The notes beneath the pieces are model-generated. The model saw nothing but the letters and a program-made list of their open reading frames with translations, searched no databases and was not told the origin of the DNA. A program made the translations under genes and the position numbers. A stretch of DNA of 64,000 bases from Pseudomonadota bacterium (lineage in GTDB: Bacteria > Desulfobacterota > Desulfobulbia > Desulfobulbales > JAGXFP01), in contig JAHJIQ010000072.1 of the NCBI GenBank assembly GCA_018823285.1, forward strand, positions 17,053 to 81,052, given 5' to 3'. Shown here in pieces: positions 35,425 through 44,536 of the stretch. Within the stretch, counting starts at the first letter, position 1; each line of letters opens with the position of its first letter.

Positions 35425-36849
35425 TTAAAAGGCATACCGCAGGTTGCCCTGCAGGCTGTATTCATCGATATTGGAACGGCCGAACTTTGAAGAACCGCTT
35501 AAATCCACGGTCAGAGTCTCCAGAAAATTCATCCGTACTCCGCAGCCGATATCACCTCCGGTGCGGTCGTAATCCAGTCCGGCGATTTCATCGTATTTGG
35601 TGTCATACTCGAATCCCAGAAGGAAGTAAGGCTCCGCATGGGTAAAGCCATACGCCACCTCAACCCCGGCGGTAAACTGGGCGATATCAATCGCATTGCC
35701 GGGGACCACCGTGTTGTCGCTCTCAGTGAATCCCTCCTGTTTCTCATGGGCATGGAGATAGGCAACATTTGCCACAAAGGTCCAGTTGTTCAGGTAATAG
35801 AAATTATTGATTGTGCTTTGCATAAAATACCGTTGGGCATTCAACGAACTGGTGATGGTCCCGGAGAGCCTGTCTTGCTCGTAGGAAACATAGGTGTAAC
35901 CGGCAATCAGATCAAATGAGAAAGCATCGGATACCTGCCAGGTGAGGTACGGTGCCAGAGAATAGCCATCGGTCTGCAATGATCCCAGGTTATACCGTGA
36001 ATTCTCATCGATATTTTCATACGTCAGGGCTGTTCCCGCAGCAAAGTTCTCGGTGAACATGTAGTCATACCCAGCCACCATGGTGTACAGGTCGGAATCA
36101 GACTCGGTAACAAGATTCCTGTCACCAGTTGATGTGTAACCAAGGTTCCCCCAAATCCCCTGGCGATCAATCTGGTCACCGGCGGAGATTCCCAATTGAT
36201 TCTGACTGATCGAGAGTTTGATCCGGTCATCAAAAAGATCCTTCGGCGGAGAATCAGCAGCAGGAGAAGGGGTGCTTTTATTCCTGCTTCCGGCAAGGGA
36301 GGCCTCCAGACCGCGAGCTGCTCTCGAAGCTGAACGGCGAAAAATACTAACCGTACGTATGGAGATAAATTTTGTTAAAAAATTTACCGAAGAGATCAGG
36401 TTTTTACCACCACTTACAACGGAAGAGGCACTGTTCCCAGTGATCGCGGGAGGTGCAGGGGGCGTTCCAATGGTCAGGGAGTAATTGTCAAAAGCTGCTG
36501 TGAATGAGTTGAAAAACTGAAAAGTATCAGCGCCATTATAGCCGGGATCCGCAGTATAGCGGACAATCTCGGTTGGGACAACACCTGTGGCCGTGCCGCA
36601 ATCAGCCAATTCCCGGGCAGGGGAAAGGGTGCCGGCGCCACCGTCGGAGAAGGTACCGTGAAGAGGAGCAATAGTATTGTCCGCAACATTTGTGAGATAG
36701 CCGTTGAGTGTTCCTGAACCACAATTGTGGAAGATAACGTCATAGGTGCCGCCTACTGCAATGGATTGGACATAATCTGCGCCAAAGGCCGGCATGGAAA
36801 GGAAGACCACGAATCCAAGCAATAAGAGAATAAACCCATTCTTTTTCAT
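35425..36849 (-). CDS. Autotransporter-type outer-membrane beta-barrel protein
   Basis: A 474-aa protein: signal peptide (MKKNGFILLLLGFVVFLSMP...), a passenger with an Ig/cadherin-like segment (VRYTADPGYNGADTFQFFNS), a basic Ser-rich linker at about 160-200, and a C-terminal barrel of about 265 residues with alternating aromatic strands ending in LRYAF, the usual C-terminal Phe signal for BAM insertion. ATG 36849 has GGAG seven bases upstream; ATG 36855 is the alternative. The short passenger has no catalytic motif. It is divergent from the caspase gene. Confidence 0.85.
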   Translation of the reverse strand: MKKNGFILLLLGFVVFLSMPAFGADYVQSIAVGGTYDVIFHNCGSGTLNGYLTNVADNTIAPLHGTFSDGGAGTLSPARELADCGTATGVVPTEIVRYTADPGYNGADTFQFFNSFTAAFDNYSLTIGTPPAPPAITGNSASSVVSGGKNLISSVNFLTKFISIRTVSIFRRSASRAARGLEASLAGSRNKSTPSPAADSPPKDLFDDRIKLSISQNQLGISAGDQIDRQGIWGNLGYTSTGDRNLVTESDSDLYTMVAGYDYMFTENFAAGTALTYENIDENSRYNLGSLQTDGYSLAPYLTWQVSDAFSFDLIAGYTYVSYEQDRLSGTITSSLNAQRYFMQSTINNFYYLNNWTFVANVAYLHAHEKQEGFTESDNTVVPGNAIDIAQFTAGVEVAYGFTHAEPYFLLGFEYDTKYDEIAGLDYDRTGGDIGCGVRMNFLETLTVDLSGSSKFGRSNIDEYSLQGNLRYAF

Positions 36850-36855
36850 TGTCAT

Positions 36856-37110
36856 TCTCCGTCAGCTCAATAAGATTGATTGGGGTGTCTCTTGCAAAAA
36901 CAGCTCAAAGGGAAAATCCCGGCCATCATACCATGGTCAGGTTTCCCTGGGAAACCCAAAATGGCAGACGCAAGCTATTAATATTCCGGTGGACTCACAC
37001 CGTTATTCTCTGTATTTTCATAAGTGTTCAGCACCGCTCCATGTTCGCCCATTCAGAGCTTCTCGAATAATACGTATGCCTTGACCCCTAAAAGAATGAA
37101 AAGGAAATCA
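36856..37110. other. Divergent promoter region
   Basis: Between the autotransporter and the caspase gene. No gene is visible; it presumably carries both promoters. AAGGA lies six bases before ATG 37111. Confidence 0.4.
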
Positions 37111-39537
37111 ATGGATTCCAGCAAGAGAATCATCACCCTGCTTATCTGCCTCCTTATCATCCTTCCCGCCCTCCATGACCCGGCTTTTGCCCGCGGCCCA
37201 AAATTTCGGCCTGCAGCAACCAGAGCCATTGCCAAGGCCATCAGCACCAATACCAGGCAGATATTTAAACCCTCCTTTACCATTCGTTCCCGCTATGCCG
37301 GGGCAATGAACAGTGTCTCCATAAGCAGGGACGGCCAGTGGTTTGTTACCGCTGGAGACAGTGGCATGGCCCACCTCTGGGATATGACGACCGGCCGGCA
37401 GGAGAGCGTTCTCAGCCGGGGAACCAGTCCAATCAAAGGGGTGGCCTTTGTGCCGGGACAGGACAGGCTGATCACCGTCGACGGGCACGGCAAATTATTG
37501 CTCCGGGATATCTCAACGGACACCATCATTCGGGAAATCAACACCTCCCAGCCAGGCAACCCAACCCTCCTGGCCGTTACCCCGTTTGCGGCAAAAGGGC
37601 TCAAAACACGTGGCTTGAAATTCACCGGCGGGGCCGGATCTGCGCCGGAATTTTCCTATGAAGGCCAATACTGTCTTGCCCCCGACAGCAAAACCCAAAT
37701 CGGGGTGTGGGATCTGGACACCGGCAAAAAAATACGCGCCTTCGATGGCCATTCAGCCAACCTCACCGCCCTCACCGTGGCGGAGAGCGGCTTTCTCGCC
37801 GCATCCGGGGACGACTCCGGCAAGGTCATTCTCTGGAACTGGCAGACCGGTGCAATGGTGGGGGAATTCCAGTACCGCAAGGTGGTGACGGCCCTCGCGC
37901 TGGGGAATGACGGCGCCCTTATGGCGGCGGGTCTGGCCAATGGGGAAATTCATTCGTGGCAGGTCGGCACCAAGAAAGAGCTCCTTTCCATCACCGGGCA
38001 TGTTGGTGCGGTGCGATCGGTAAGCTTCAGCCCCAACATCACCGAGATCGCCTCGGCAGGAGATGACAACATCATCAAAACCTGGTCTGCAGCCCAGGGG
38101 AACTTGCTCAAGGAAATGCCCGGGCACACCGGCGCCATCAACGATCTCAAATACAGCCCCTCCAGCAAAGAGCTGCTGTCATGCTCCGCAGATAAAACCT
38201 CCCGTTTTTGGGATACGGCGTCCGGAGAGGAAATGGCGCGCCTGGTTTCTATGAAGCAGGGCTGGGCCGTGGTGAGTCCTGCCGGTTATTTTGACGGCAC
38301 CCTGGATGGCGAACTCGAGGATCGACTGGATGCCATTTTATGGACCGTCGGCAAACGCGCCTTCAAGGTGGATGGCTTTATTGAGGGATATTATCGACCG
38401 GCCCTTCTCGGGCGTCTCTTTGCCGGTCAGGATCCCGCCTCGGGTGATCTCCCCAGCATCAGTGACGGCTTTGAGCTGCCCCCCCAGGTGCGCATCATAT
38501 CCCCTTCACCGGACAGCAGCTTTCAAAAACGACAGATCACTGTGGAGGTGGAGGCCATTGATGAAGGCGGCGGCATTGATTCCATCAGCCTCTTTCACAA
38601 TCAGAAGATTGTTCCCGGGGGCATGGTCGGCCGAAGCAACAATGGGAATAATTCCACAAAGACCTTTACGGTCGCGCTGGAGGATGATGAAAACCATTTC
38701 CGCGCCGTAGGTTTTGGTAAAAACCGCATTGAAAGCGAAGGTGCGGAAATTGTCGTGAACTATAGCGGCGCAAAGCCGCTTGAACCTCCGGTCTTGCACC
38801 TTTTTGTGGTGGGGATCAATACATATCTGAACCCGGCCCTGAATCTGAATTTCGGGGTCCCCGATGCCAGGGCGGTCTCAGGCTATTTCGGCAGGGCGAA
38901 ATCGGGATTTTTCGCCGACATCTCGACCCATCATCTTTTCGACAGTCAGGCCTCCCGGGAAGGGGTGAGCAAGATGCTAGCCGACATGGAGGGTATCCCG
39001 GCCCGGGACACCATTGTCCTCTACTTTGCCGGACACGGTGAAACGGTCGGGGATGAGTGGTTTTACATACCATATGATATGGGCGCCCTGAAAGATGAGC
39101 AGGGTATCCGGGCCAAGGGGATCTCATCTAAAATACTGCAGGAACACCTCGGCAACAGTCAGGCTCAGCGCATTGTGCTGCTCCTGGATGCGTGTAAATC
39201 AGGGGCGGCGATGCAGGCCTTCGCCGCCTTTGAGGATCAACGTCCCTTTTCCCTGCTCAGTCGGGCCACCGGAATCCATATTGCCGCCGCCTCCACCAGT
39301 CAGCAATATGCCAGCGAACTGGAAGAGCTGGGCCACGGCGTCTTTACCTTTACCCTGCTCAATGCCCTGGATGGACAGGCAGACCTGCAACCGTCCGACG
39401 GCAGGATATCGGTGCAGGAGGTCCTGGCCTATATCAATGAGCAGATGCCGCTGCTCATTAAAAAGCACAACACCTCCGCCCAACGCCCCATTACCAGCTC
39501 CAGGGGGATCGACTTTGCCATTTCCCTGAATCCGTGA
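37111..39537 (+). CDS. Secreted WD40-repeat caspase-family (C14) protease
   Basis: An 808-aa protein. Seen: a signal peptide over the first 28 residues (ITLLICLLIILPALHDPAFA); about seven WD40-type repeats (about 70-400; VTAGDSGMAHLWD, AASGDDSGKVILWN, ASAGDDNIIKTWS, LSCSADKTSRFWD); a beta-sandwich linker (about 455-550); then a caspase p20-like domain with catalytic His in LYFAGHGETVG and Cys in VLLLDACKSGAA. Predicted to act in the periplasm or outside, unlike most bacterial caspase homologues. Full length with both catalytic residues. It converges with a DUF4384-like gene. Confidence 0.9.
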   Translation: MDSSKRIITLLICLLIILPALHDPAFARGPKFRPAATRAIAKAISTNTRQIFKPSFTIRSRYAGAMNSVSISRDGQWFVTAGDSGMAHLWDMTTGRQESVLSRGTSPIKGVAFVPGQDRLITVDGHGKLLLRDISTDTIIREINTSQPGNPTLLAVTPFAAKGLKTRGLKFTGGAGSAPEFSYEGQYCLAPDSKTQIGVWDLDTGKKIRAFDGHSANLTALTVAESGFLAASGDDSGKVILWNWQTGAMVGEFQYRKVVTALALGNDGALMAAGLANGEIHSWQVGTKKELLSITGHVGAVRSVSFSPNITEIASAGDDNIIKTWSAAQGNLLKEMPGHTGAINDLKYSPSSKELLSCSADKTSRFWDTASGEEMARLVSMKQGWAVVSPAGYFDGTLDGELEDRLDAILWTVGKRAFKVDGFIEGYYRPALLGRLFAGQDPASGDLPSISDGFELPPQVRIISPSPDSSFQKRQITVEVEAIDEGGGIDSISLFHNQKIVPGGMVGRSNNGNNSTKTFTVALEDDENHFRAVGFGKNRIESEGAEIVVNYSGAKPLEPPVLHLFVVGINTYLNPALNLNFGVPDARAVSGYFGRAKSGFFADISTHHLFDSQASREGVSKMLADMEGIPARDTIVLYFAGHGETVGDEWFYIPYDMGALKDEQGIRAKGISSKILQEHLGNSQAQRIVLLLDACKSGAAMQAFAAFEDQRPFSLLSRATGIHIAAASTSQQYASELEELGHGVFTFTLLNALDGQADLQPSDGRISVQEVLAYINEQMPLLIKKHNTSAQRPITSSRGIDFAISLNP

Positions 39538-39919
39538 CGGCTTAGTACCATCTGCCGCCTCAAGCGGCTGTAATTACATACAAAGATATTGCTCGGTGGC
39601 GGGGTCAGAAATTCACCCGCCGCCCTCGGACGTTCACGGATTTATGATTTCGGCCAGCCGTCGGTAATTGTCCTGATGCTATCTTCCCGGCCGCCGGCAA
39701 GTTCATTGAAGTTCAATTCGCGTGTAATTCCCCGCAGCTCGCTGCCATAATTCAGAGAAAATTGCGGGAGGGAAGTGTGCGCAGGTGAGGAATGCGTGCG
39801 CCAGGAGTCAGGGTCCAGGATAAAATGGAACCGCAAGAGAAGTGTGGTTCGGTTCGTTCTGACTCCTGAATTCCGGCTGCTGACTTCTGTTCCCTCGCGA
39901 CTTGGCCGGGGGAGTTCAT
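39538..39919. other. Intergenic region with simple repeats
   Basis: Between the convergent caspase and DUF4384 genes. It contains gactcctgaattccggctgc-type tracts (about 39860-39890) and ccaggagtcagggtccagg (about 39811-39829). I see no gene. Confidence 0.5.
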
Positions 39920-40903
39920 TCAATTGATGGCAAAAGAAATACTGGCCCTGGTGGGGGAGCTCGTCATGACTTCTTTGGTGAAGCGGATCCCCCGGGTGCG
40001 GATCTCCTCGCTGACCGGTAACGGTTTTTCACTGGCGATGGCCTTGATGCGATCCACTCCCGCCGGCGGCGTCACTTCCAGGCTGAAGTCGGCATCCGGA
40101 GGAGGGATCTGATAGCGTCTCCCCGGTTGGCAAAAATTATCAGGCTGATAGGGGTTGGGAAAAATAGTCATCACATCACCGGCCGGAGTGACGTCGATAA
40201 TCTTCACATAAAGGGGTTTGGCGACTTCAAAAAATATTTTCATACGATCACCGATCTCATATTTCGGGGCATCGGTCCACAGTCGCAAAAATGTATCGGC
40301 GCTGGTGGCCTGATTTGACTTGCTCAAGAGTGAGGCCGATTCAGCTTCGGCCTGGGCGACCCACTGATAATAGACGGGGTCCGCCTCGCGCCAGACCCTG
40401 GCCGTGGCAATAATTTCACCATTCTGCAGATTGGACAGTTTCAGATCACAGCGCACTTTTGATTTTTCCAGGAGAACCTTGCCGATGAGCAGAAAATCCG
40501 CATCAATGAGACTCCGTGCCCCGACATCGCCTTCGGTTAAACCGGCCATATTGAGCTGCCACTCCTCCATGATCAACTTGAGATCCCGGCGCTCGACAAA
40601 CTGCAGATCATGCTCCTTGCCGATCTCTACCGCCATCGGTTCAATGAGCTGCGTTATTTCCGCGGTCAATTTTGTTTTTTTGCCCTCATTACTGGTAAAA
40701 TCCCCACAGGCCACCCGCTTGCCTGCCGGCAGTCGGGATAAAATCCCGGTCAGCCCTTCGGCAAAGGACATTTCTTCGTTCCGGTCAGAGGCGAAACCCG
40801 CGTCCGGCATGGAAAAGAACAAACAACACAACATGATGAATACACTGCAGCTTCGGACGGAAATCAGCATGAACCGGGTACCGCGCAAAAAAAGATTTCC
40901 CAT
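39920..40903 (-). CDS. Exported CsgG-like/DUF4384 protein
   Basis: A 327-aa exported protein. Seen: an N-terminal hydrophobic signal (CSVFIMLCCLFFSMPDAGFA), a CsgG/FlgO-like domain (VACGDFTSNEGKKTKLTAEI, VERRDLKLIMEEWQ, ADFLLIGKV) and a C-terminal DUF4384 domain (LYVKIIDVTPAGDVMTIFPN). DUF4384 is often found in or beside caspase-like proteases, which supports a partnership with the upstream caspase. The start at 40903 has AGGGA upstream; 40870 is an alternative. Its start codon abuts the divergent hydrolase gene. Confidence 0.82.
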   Translation of the reverse strand: MGNLFLRGTRFMLISVRSCSVFIMLCCLFFSMPDAGFASDRNEEMSFAEGLTGILSRLPAGKRVACGDFTSNEGKKTKLTAEITQLIEPMAVEIGKEHDLQFVERRDLKLIMEEWQLNMAGLTEGDVGARSLIDADFLLIGKVLLEKSKVRCDLKLSNLQNGEIIATARVWREADPVYYQWVAQAEAESASLLSKSNQATSADTFLRLWTDAPKYEIGDRMKIFFEVAKPLYVKIIDVTPAGDVMTIFPNPYQPDNFCQPGRRYQIPPPDADFSLEVTPPAGVDRIKAIASEKPLPVSEEIRTRGIRFTKEVMTSSPTRASISFAIN

Positions 40904-40913
40904 GATATTCCCT

Positions 40914-41741
40914 ATGGCCTCTAAATTATTCAGCTGGATACTGATCCTCAATATTCTTCTTACCAGTGGTTGTACAATTTTCCAAAGCAAAACAGAGCTT
41001 GCCGGATCACTTGCCGAACAGGGAAACCTGGTACCGGTGATTTTTCAGACAGAGTTATTTGCGATTCGTGGTTTTCAGCGCTTTACCGATCCTTCTTCCC
41101 CACTGGTTGTTTATCTGGAAGGGGATGGAGCAGCCTGGCGGAACAAACGCAGCCCGGCGGCCGACCCGACCCCCAGGAACCCGCTGGCCTTGAAACTTGT
41201 CATCCGGGATCCGGCAGCCAACGTTCTCTATCTGGCCCGGCCGTGTCAATACATCTCCGGCAGTCAATGCCGCCCCGAATACTGGAGCAGCCACCGCTAC
41301 GGCACAGCCGTCAGCCGAGCGATCAACCAGGCCCTGGATCAAGGCCGGGTGATTTCAGGCAGCAGCCGCATTGTCCTTATCGGGTATTCAGGGGGAGGGA
41401 CTCTGGCCGCCCTGGTGTCCGGGCAGCGCGAGGATGTGTGCCGGCTGATCACCATCGCCGCAAACCTCGATGTGAGCGGCTGGACGGCTTTTCACCGAGT
41501 CGATCCATTGTGGGGGTCCGATACCCCAATGCGCCATGCCGGCACCCTGCAACATGTTCCACAAATCCACCTGGTGGGATCCGAGGATACCATTGTCCCC
41601 GAGGCCATTGTCCAGTCATACCTTGACGCTTTGCCGGACCAATCCGGCAGCCGGCTTCTGGTGATCGCCGATACGGACCATCATGCCGGCTGGGTGGAAA
41701 AATGGCCCCTTATATTAGAAGAGCTGCGAGGCTGCCCATAA
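40914..41741 (+). CDS. Lipoprotein alpha/beta hydrolase
   Basis: A 275-aa predicted lipoprotein: N-terminal MASKLFSWILILNILLTSGC with lipobox LTSGC. The hydrolase fold has nucleophile Ser in IGYSGGGT, Asp in VGSEDTIVP and His in DTDHHAGW. The frame is open far upstream (40404), but that part overlaps the opposite-strand gene and is ignored; ATG 40902 is the alternative start. Substrate unknown. Head-to-head with the DUF4384 gene with only ten bases between starts. Confidence 0.82.
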   Translation: MASKLFSWILILNILLTSGCTIFQSKTELAGSLAEQGNLVPVIFQTELFAIRGFQRFTDPSSPLVVYLEGDGAAWRNKRSPAADPTPRNPLALKLVIRDPAANVLYLARPCQYISGSQCRPEYWSSHRYGTAVSRAINQALDQGRVISGSSRIVLIGYSGGGTLAALVSGQREDVCRLITIAANLDVSGWTAFHRVDPLWGSDTPMRHAGTLQHVPQIHLVGSEDTIVPEAIVQSYLDALPDQSGSRLLVIADTDHHAGWVEKWPLILEELRGCP

Positions 41742-42030
41742 AATAACGTTTTTCCATCTTGAACAAGGTCAATGCCTGGTGAATTCTCCGGCAGAGTGAT
41801 CATGACTTCTTCTGAGCCCGTTATTCATTAAGAACCTCTGAAAAGACAATGGAGAATTTCGATCGGTCCGAGACTTCGTTTTATGGCTCAGGTCCGAGAG
41901 GTGCAGGTGGTGGTAATTTGGTTTTATGTTGTTGTCAAAGAAACTTGTTTTCGCGGTTTTGATTTTGATACCATGATCGCTGGGTGGAAAAGTGTTTGGT
42001 TTCAGGAATATCTTTCTTGTAGGTAAATGC
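41742..42030. other. Intergenic, AT-rich
   Basis: Between the hydrolase and the HEAT-repeat gene. No gene or clear element is seen; it probably contains the promoter for 42031. Confidence 0.35.
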
Positions 42031-42501
42031 ATGGTATCATTGGATAAATTTCGAGATATGGACATGGTGGAGCAGGTCGTGGTTCTTGAGGATATCAAGG
42101 AGCGGGATCTGGTGAGGTATCTTCCGGATCTCCTTAAAATCTATTCCGCTGCGGAATGTGACGATGCGGTCGACGAGATGTTGTATCACACGATCTTCAG
42201 TCTTCTGGATCACCGGGAAGATGATATCCTGGACGGGATGGAAAACCAGGACCGGCGGATCCGTCAGCTTTGCATCAGAAAGGCCGCCGATGTCACTCCG
42301 AACCGGGTAAAGGATCGTCTGGTCCAGGAGCTTGATGAAGGGGAAGACCAGGAGATGGTCAGTGAGATCATCCGGGCCTTGAGCTATTATAAAGATCCGG
42401 AACTGATTCCGGTGTTTGAACGGTACCTGGATCACGATGATCCGGCGATAGTATCCTGGGCTGAGGACGGGCTGGAATTTATTAGGGGAAGTTTAAAGTG
42501 A
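42031..42501 (+). CDS. HEAT-like repeat protein
   Basis: A 156-aa all-helical acidic protein with HEAT/armadillo-like repeats (DRRIRQLCIRKAADVTPNRV; IIRALSYYKDPELIPVFERY; DPAIVSWAEDGLEFI). It has no catalytic motif and is probably a protein-binding module. ATG 42031 is preceded by TAGGT. It is followed by a simple-repeat tract and a strong bidirectional terminator. Confidence 0.75.
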   Translation: MVSLDKFRDMDMVEQVVVLEDIKERDLVRYLPDLLKIYSAAECDDAVDEMLYHTIFSLLDHREDDILDGMENQDRRIRQLCIRKAADVTPNRVKDRLVQELDEGEDQEMVSEIIRALSYYKDPELIPVFERYLDHDDPAIVSWAEDGLEFIRGSLK

Positions 42502-42600
42502 GGAGTGAGAAGTGAAAAGTTAGGAGTTAGGAGATAGGAGTCAGAAGTCTGGAGCTGGGAGAAAGAAGGCAAAGGACAGAAGTCAGGGACTGCAGCCAGA
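42495..42600. repeat. Low-complexity 'gagtcagaagt' tract
   Basis: A run of aggag, gaagt, gttagg and gtcagaagtc units directly after the HEAT-repeat gene stop, the complement of the tracts at 18365-18455 and 48025-48058. Confidence 0.75.
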
Positions 42601-42620
42601 GAGCAGGGAGCCAGCGGTAA

Positions 42621-42668
42621 AAATAAGGCCGGGAACTTGAAATCGATTCGAGTTTCCGGCTTTATTTT
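42621..42668. terminator. Bidirectional terminator
   Basis: Long imperfect hairpin: aaataaggccgggaactt (from 42621) pairs with agtttccggctttattttt (to about 42668), ending in a T run on the plus strand and the matching A/T on the other. Shared by the convergent HEAT and dioxygenase-like genes. Confidence 0.8.
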
Positions 42669-43138
42669 TTTGCGATTTCCAGAACGATATCGAATGTTGC
42701 CTTGTTTTCTCCCTCTTTGGGGTAGTGCTGGGTGATGAGTTCCTCGTGTCCTTCTGCGGTGATCTTGATGTGGATATGCGGGAGTCTGCCTACGTAGTCG
42801 GTAGGGCGGTTTGACGCGAAGCGGTATCTTCCCTTGCGGTCTGCAATGACGGTTGCCCGGTGGGCGTCATCGTATTCCCCTTCCGGATTGACCAGCCAGA
42901 ACTCGATTCTGCTTTTCGGCAGCGGACGGCAGCCCTTGGCCGAGAGAATCTGCCCGCTCAAGACATAACCTTGTCCGACCTTGTTCCTCTCCGGCGCGTT
43001 TGCCCGGTAGAACGGGCCGATTTCATCGTATGGTGTCGGCTGACACTGCCCGATTTCCTGTTGTGCCGGATCGGTTTCGCAGGCAGTGACGATGGCTGCA
43101 AATAAGAGAATCAGCAGGATGATTTTAACGGTTTTCAT
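42662..43138 (-). CDS. Intradiol ring-cleavage dioxygenase-like lipoprotein
   Basis: A 158-aa predicted lipoprotein (MKTVKIILLILLFAAIVTAC, lipobox Cys20). Its core matches the dioxygenase C-terminal domain: Tyr in YDEIGPFYR, Tyr in KGRYRF, and RLPHIHIKI with the two His ligands, then ITQHYPKEGE. Classic members use Fe(III) and O2 to split catechols, which is odd for a presumed anaerobe; a binding or other role is possible. ATG 43138 has AAGGAGAG seven bases upstream. It overlaps the MFS gene stop by 14 bases. Confidence 0.8.
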   Translation of the reverse strand: MKTVKIILLILLFAAIVTACETDPAQQEIGQCQPTPYDEIGPFYRANAPERNKVGQGYVLSGQILSAKGCRPLPKSRIEFWLVNPEGEYDDAHRATVIADRKGRYRFASNRPTDYVGRLPHIHIKITAEGHEELITQHYPKEGENKATFDIVLEIAKK

Positions 43139-44429
43139 TTTCTCTCCTTTTTCGAGTGAGGAAAAGCCGGAGTGTCCAGAGTGACCCCGGCAACAGAAAG
43201 AGCAGCGCGAGCCGCAGGGCAACGATTCTTGGCGACATGCCGCTGTCGAGAGCGGCGCCGGTGAACCAGGTGGAAAGGCTCAAAATCAGGGTAAGCAAGG
43301 CCATTTCGGCGGCGAAAACCCTGCCCCGGAAATGGTCCGGCACGATCCGCTGGAGAAGGTTGGTGGAAAACACCCACTGGACCGAGCCGCCCAGATGACC
43401 GAGAAAAACGAAGGGGACTGCGGCAAGGAGGGTGGGCGCCAGACTGAACAGGATATAGGCCAGTGAAGCGACATAGAAGGACAACGCGATGGCGCGGAAC
43501 ATCGCCGGTTTGCTTTCACCTAAAATACGCCAGGCGAGGATTGGGCCCAGGGCCGCGCCTATCCCCCTGAATGAGTAGAGAATGCCGCTGCCGCTGCCCT
43601 CCCCGAAACCGGTAAAAACATTTTCTCCGAACCAGGTGAGCAGAACAAGGATCCCGCCGGAAATGGCCCAGCCGCTTTTGACGAGCAACAGGGGAAGGAC
43701 CTCGTGATGGCCCTTCACATAGCGGCATCCCTCAAGGAGGTCCGGCAGGCCGGTGTAATGGAGGAATCCTCCCGGAGTCGATCTTTTTTCCCGAGCCGGC
43801 GAGGGGATGACGAGGGTCGACATGATGAGTGCGGAAAGAAGAAAGGTTGCGGCATCGATCACGATCGCGGTCTGCCAGTTGAAAAGCGCGGTGATGAATC
43901 CGCCGAGGGCTGCGCCGAAGGCGAGCATGATCGACCAGGTTGCGCCGCCCAGGGCGTTGGCAACGTTCAGCTCTTCAGGGCGGCAGAGGTTCGGCACACT
44001 GGCCCGTCTGGCCGGGTCGTGAAAGGTCCAGACCGACTCCTGGATAAAGGCGAGCAGGTAGATGAGCCAGGCCTGACCGGGTTCTTTGACTACCAGAAAC
44101 GAGAGGACGATCACCACCCGCAGAAGGTCGGAAAGAATCATGATCCGTTTTCTGGAGAAACGGTCGGCGATCACTCCGGCGGCAGGCCCGAAGATGGTGG
44201 TCGGGATGAATTTAGCGATCAGGAACCAGCCGACGGCGTGGCCGCTGCCGGTGAGTCTGGATAAAAGGACAAAGATCGCGATGTAATTGAGCCAGTTGCC
44301 GAGATTGCTGATGATCCCTGCAGACCAGAACCGTCGATAGGCGGGATTGCCCTGCAGCAGAGAAATGTATGAGCGCCAGTCGCCAACCGGGAGATACGGG
44401 CGGGCGCTGTCGCAGGAGCGGGTAGTCAT
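43125..44429 (-). CDS. MFS transporter (EntS/MFS_3-like exporter)
   Basis: A 434-aa protein with 12 predicted membrane helices. It has the MFS signature between TM2 and TM3 (GVIADRFSRKRIMILSD) and resembles the EntS group of exporters. Substrate unknown. The dioxygenase-like lipoprotein gene overlaps its end, suggesting one two-gene unit. Confidence 0.88.
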   Translation of the reverse strand: MTTRSCDSARPYLPVGDWRSYISLLQGNPAYRRFWSAGIISNLGNWLNYIAIFVLLSRLTGSGHAVGWFLIAKFIPTTIFGPAAGVIADRFSRKRIMILSDLLRVVIVLSFLVVKEPGQAWLIYLLAFIQESVWTFHDPARRASVPNLCRPEELNVANALGGATWSIMLAFGAALGGFITALFNWQTAIVIDAATFLLSALIMSTLVIPSPAREKRSTPGGFLHYTGLPDLLEGCRYVKGHHEVLPLLLVKSGWAISGGILVLLTWFGENVFTGFGEGSGSGILYSFRGIGAALGPILAWRILGESKPAMFRAIALSFYVASLAYILFSLAPTLLAAVPFVFLGHLGGSVQWVFSTNLLQRIVPDHFRGRVFAAEMALLTLILSLSTWFTGAALDSGMSPRIVALRLALLFLLPGSLWTLRLFLTRKRRENENR

Positions 44430-44536
44430 TGTGTTTTCAGGATTTCTGAGGTATCTTTTTTCGGGTATCTTATCAAAGGTCGATCATATAATCTTTTCAT
44501 ACTTCATACCACAAAGCTCAAGGGACGACAGGAGAA

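Noticed and set aside
40404..40901. Long N-terminal extension of the lipoprotein hydrolase
   Set aside because: Antisense to a well-supported gene, and it would bury the lipoprotein signal.
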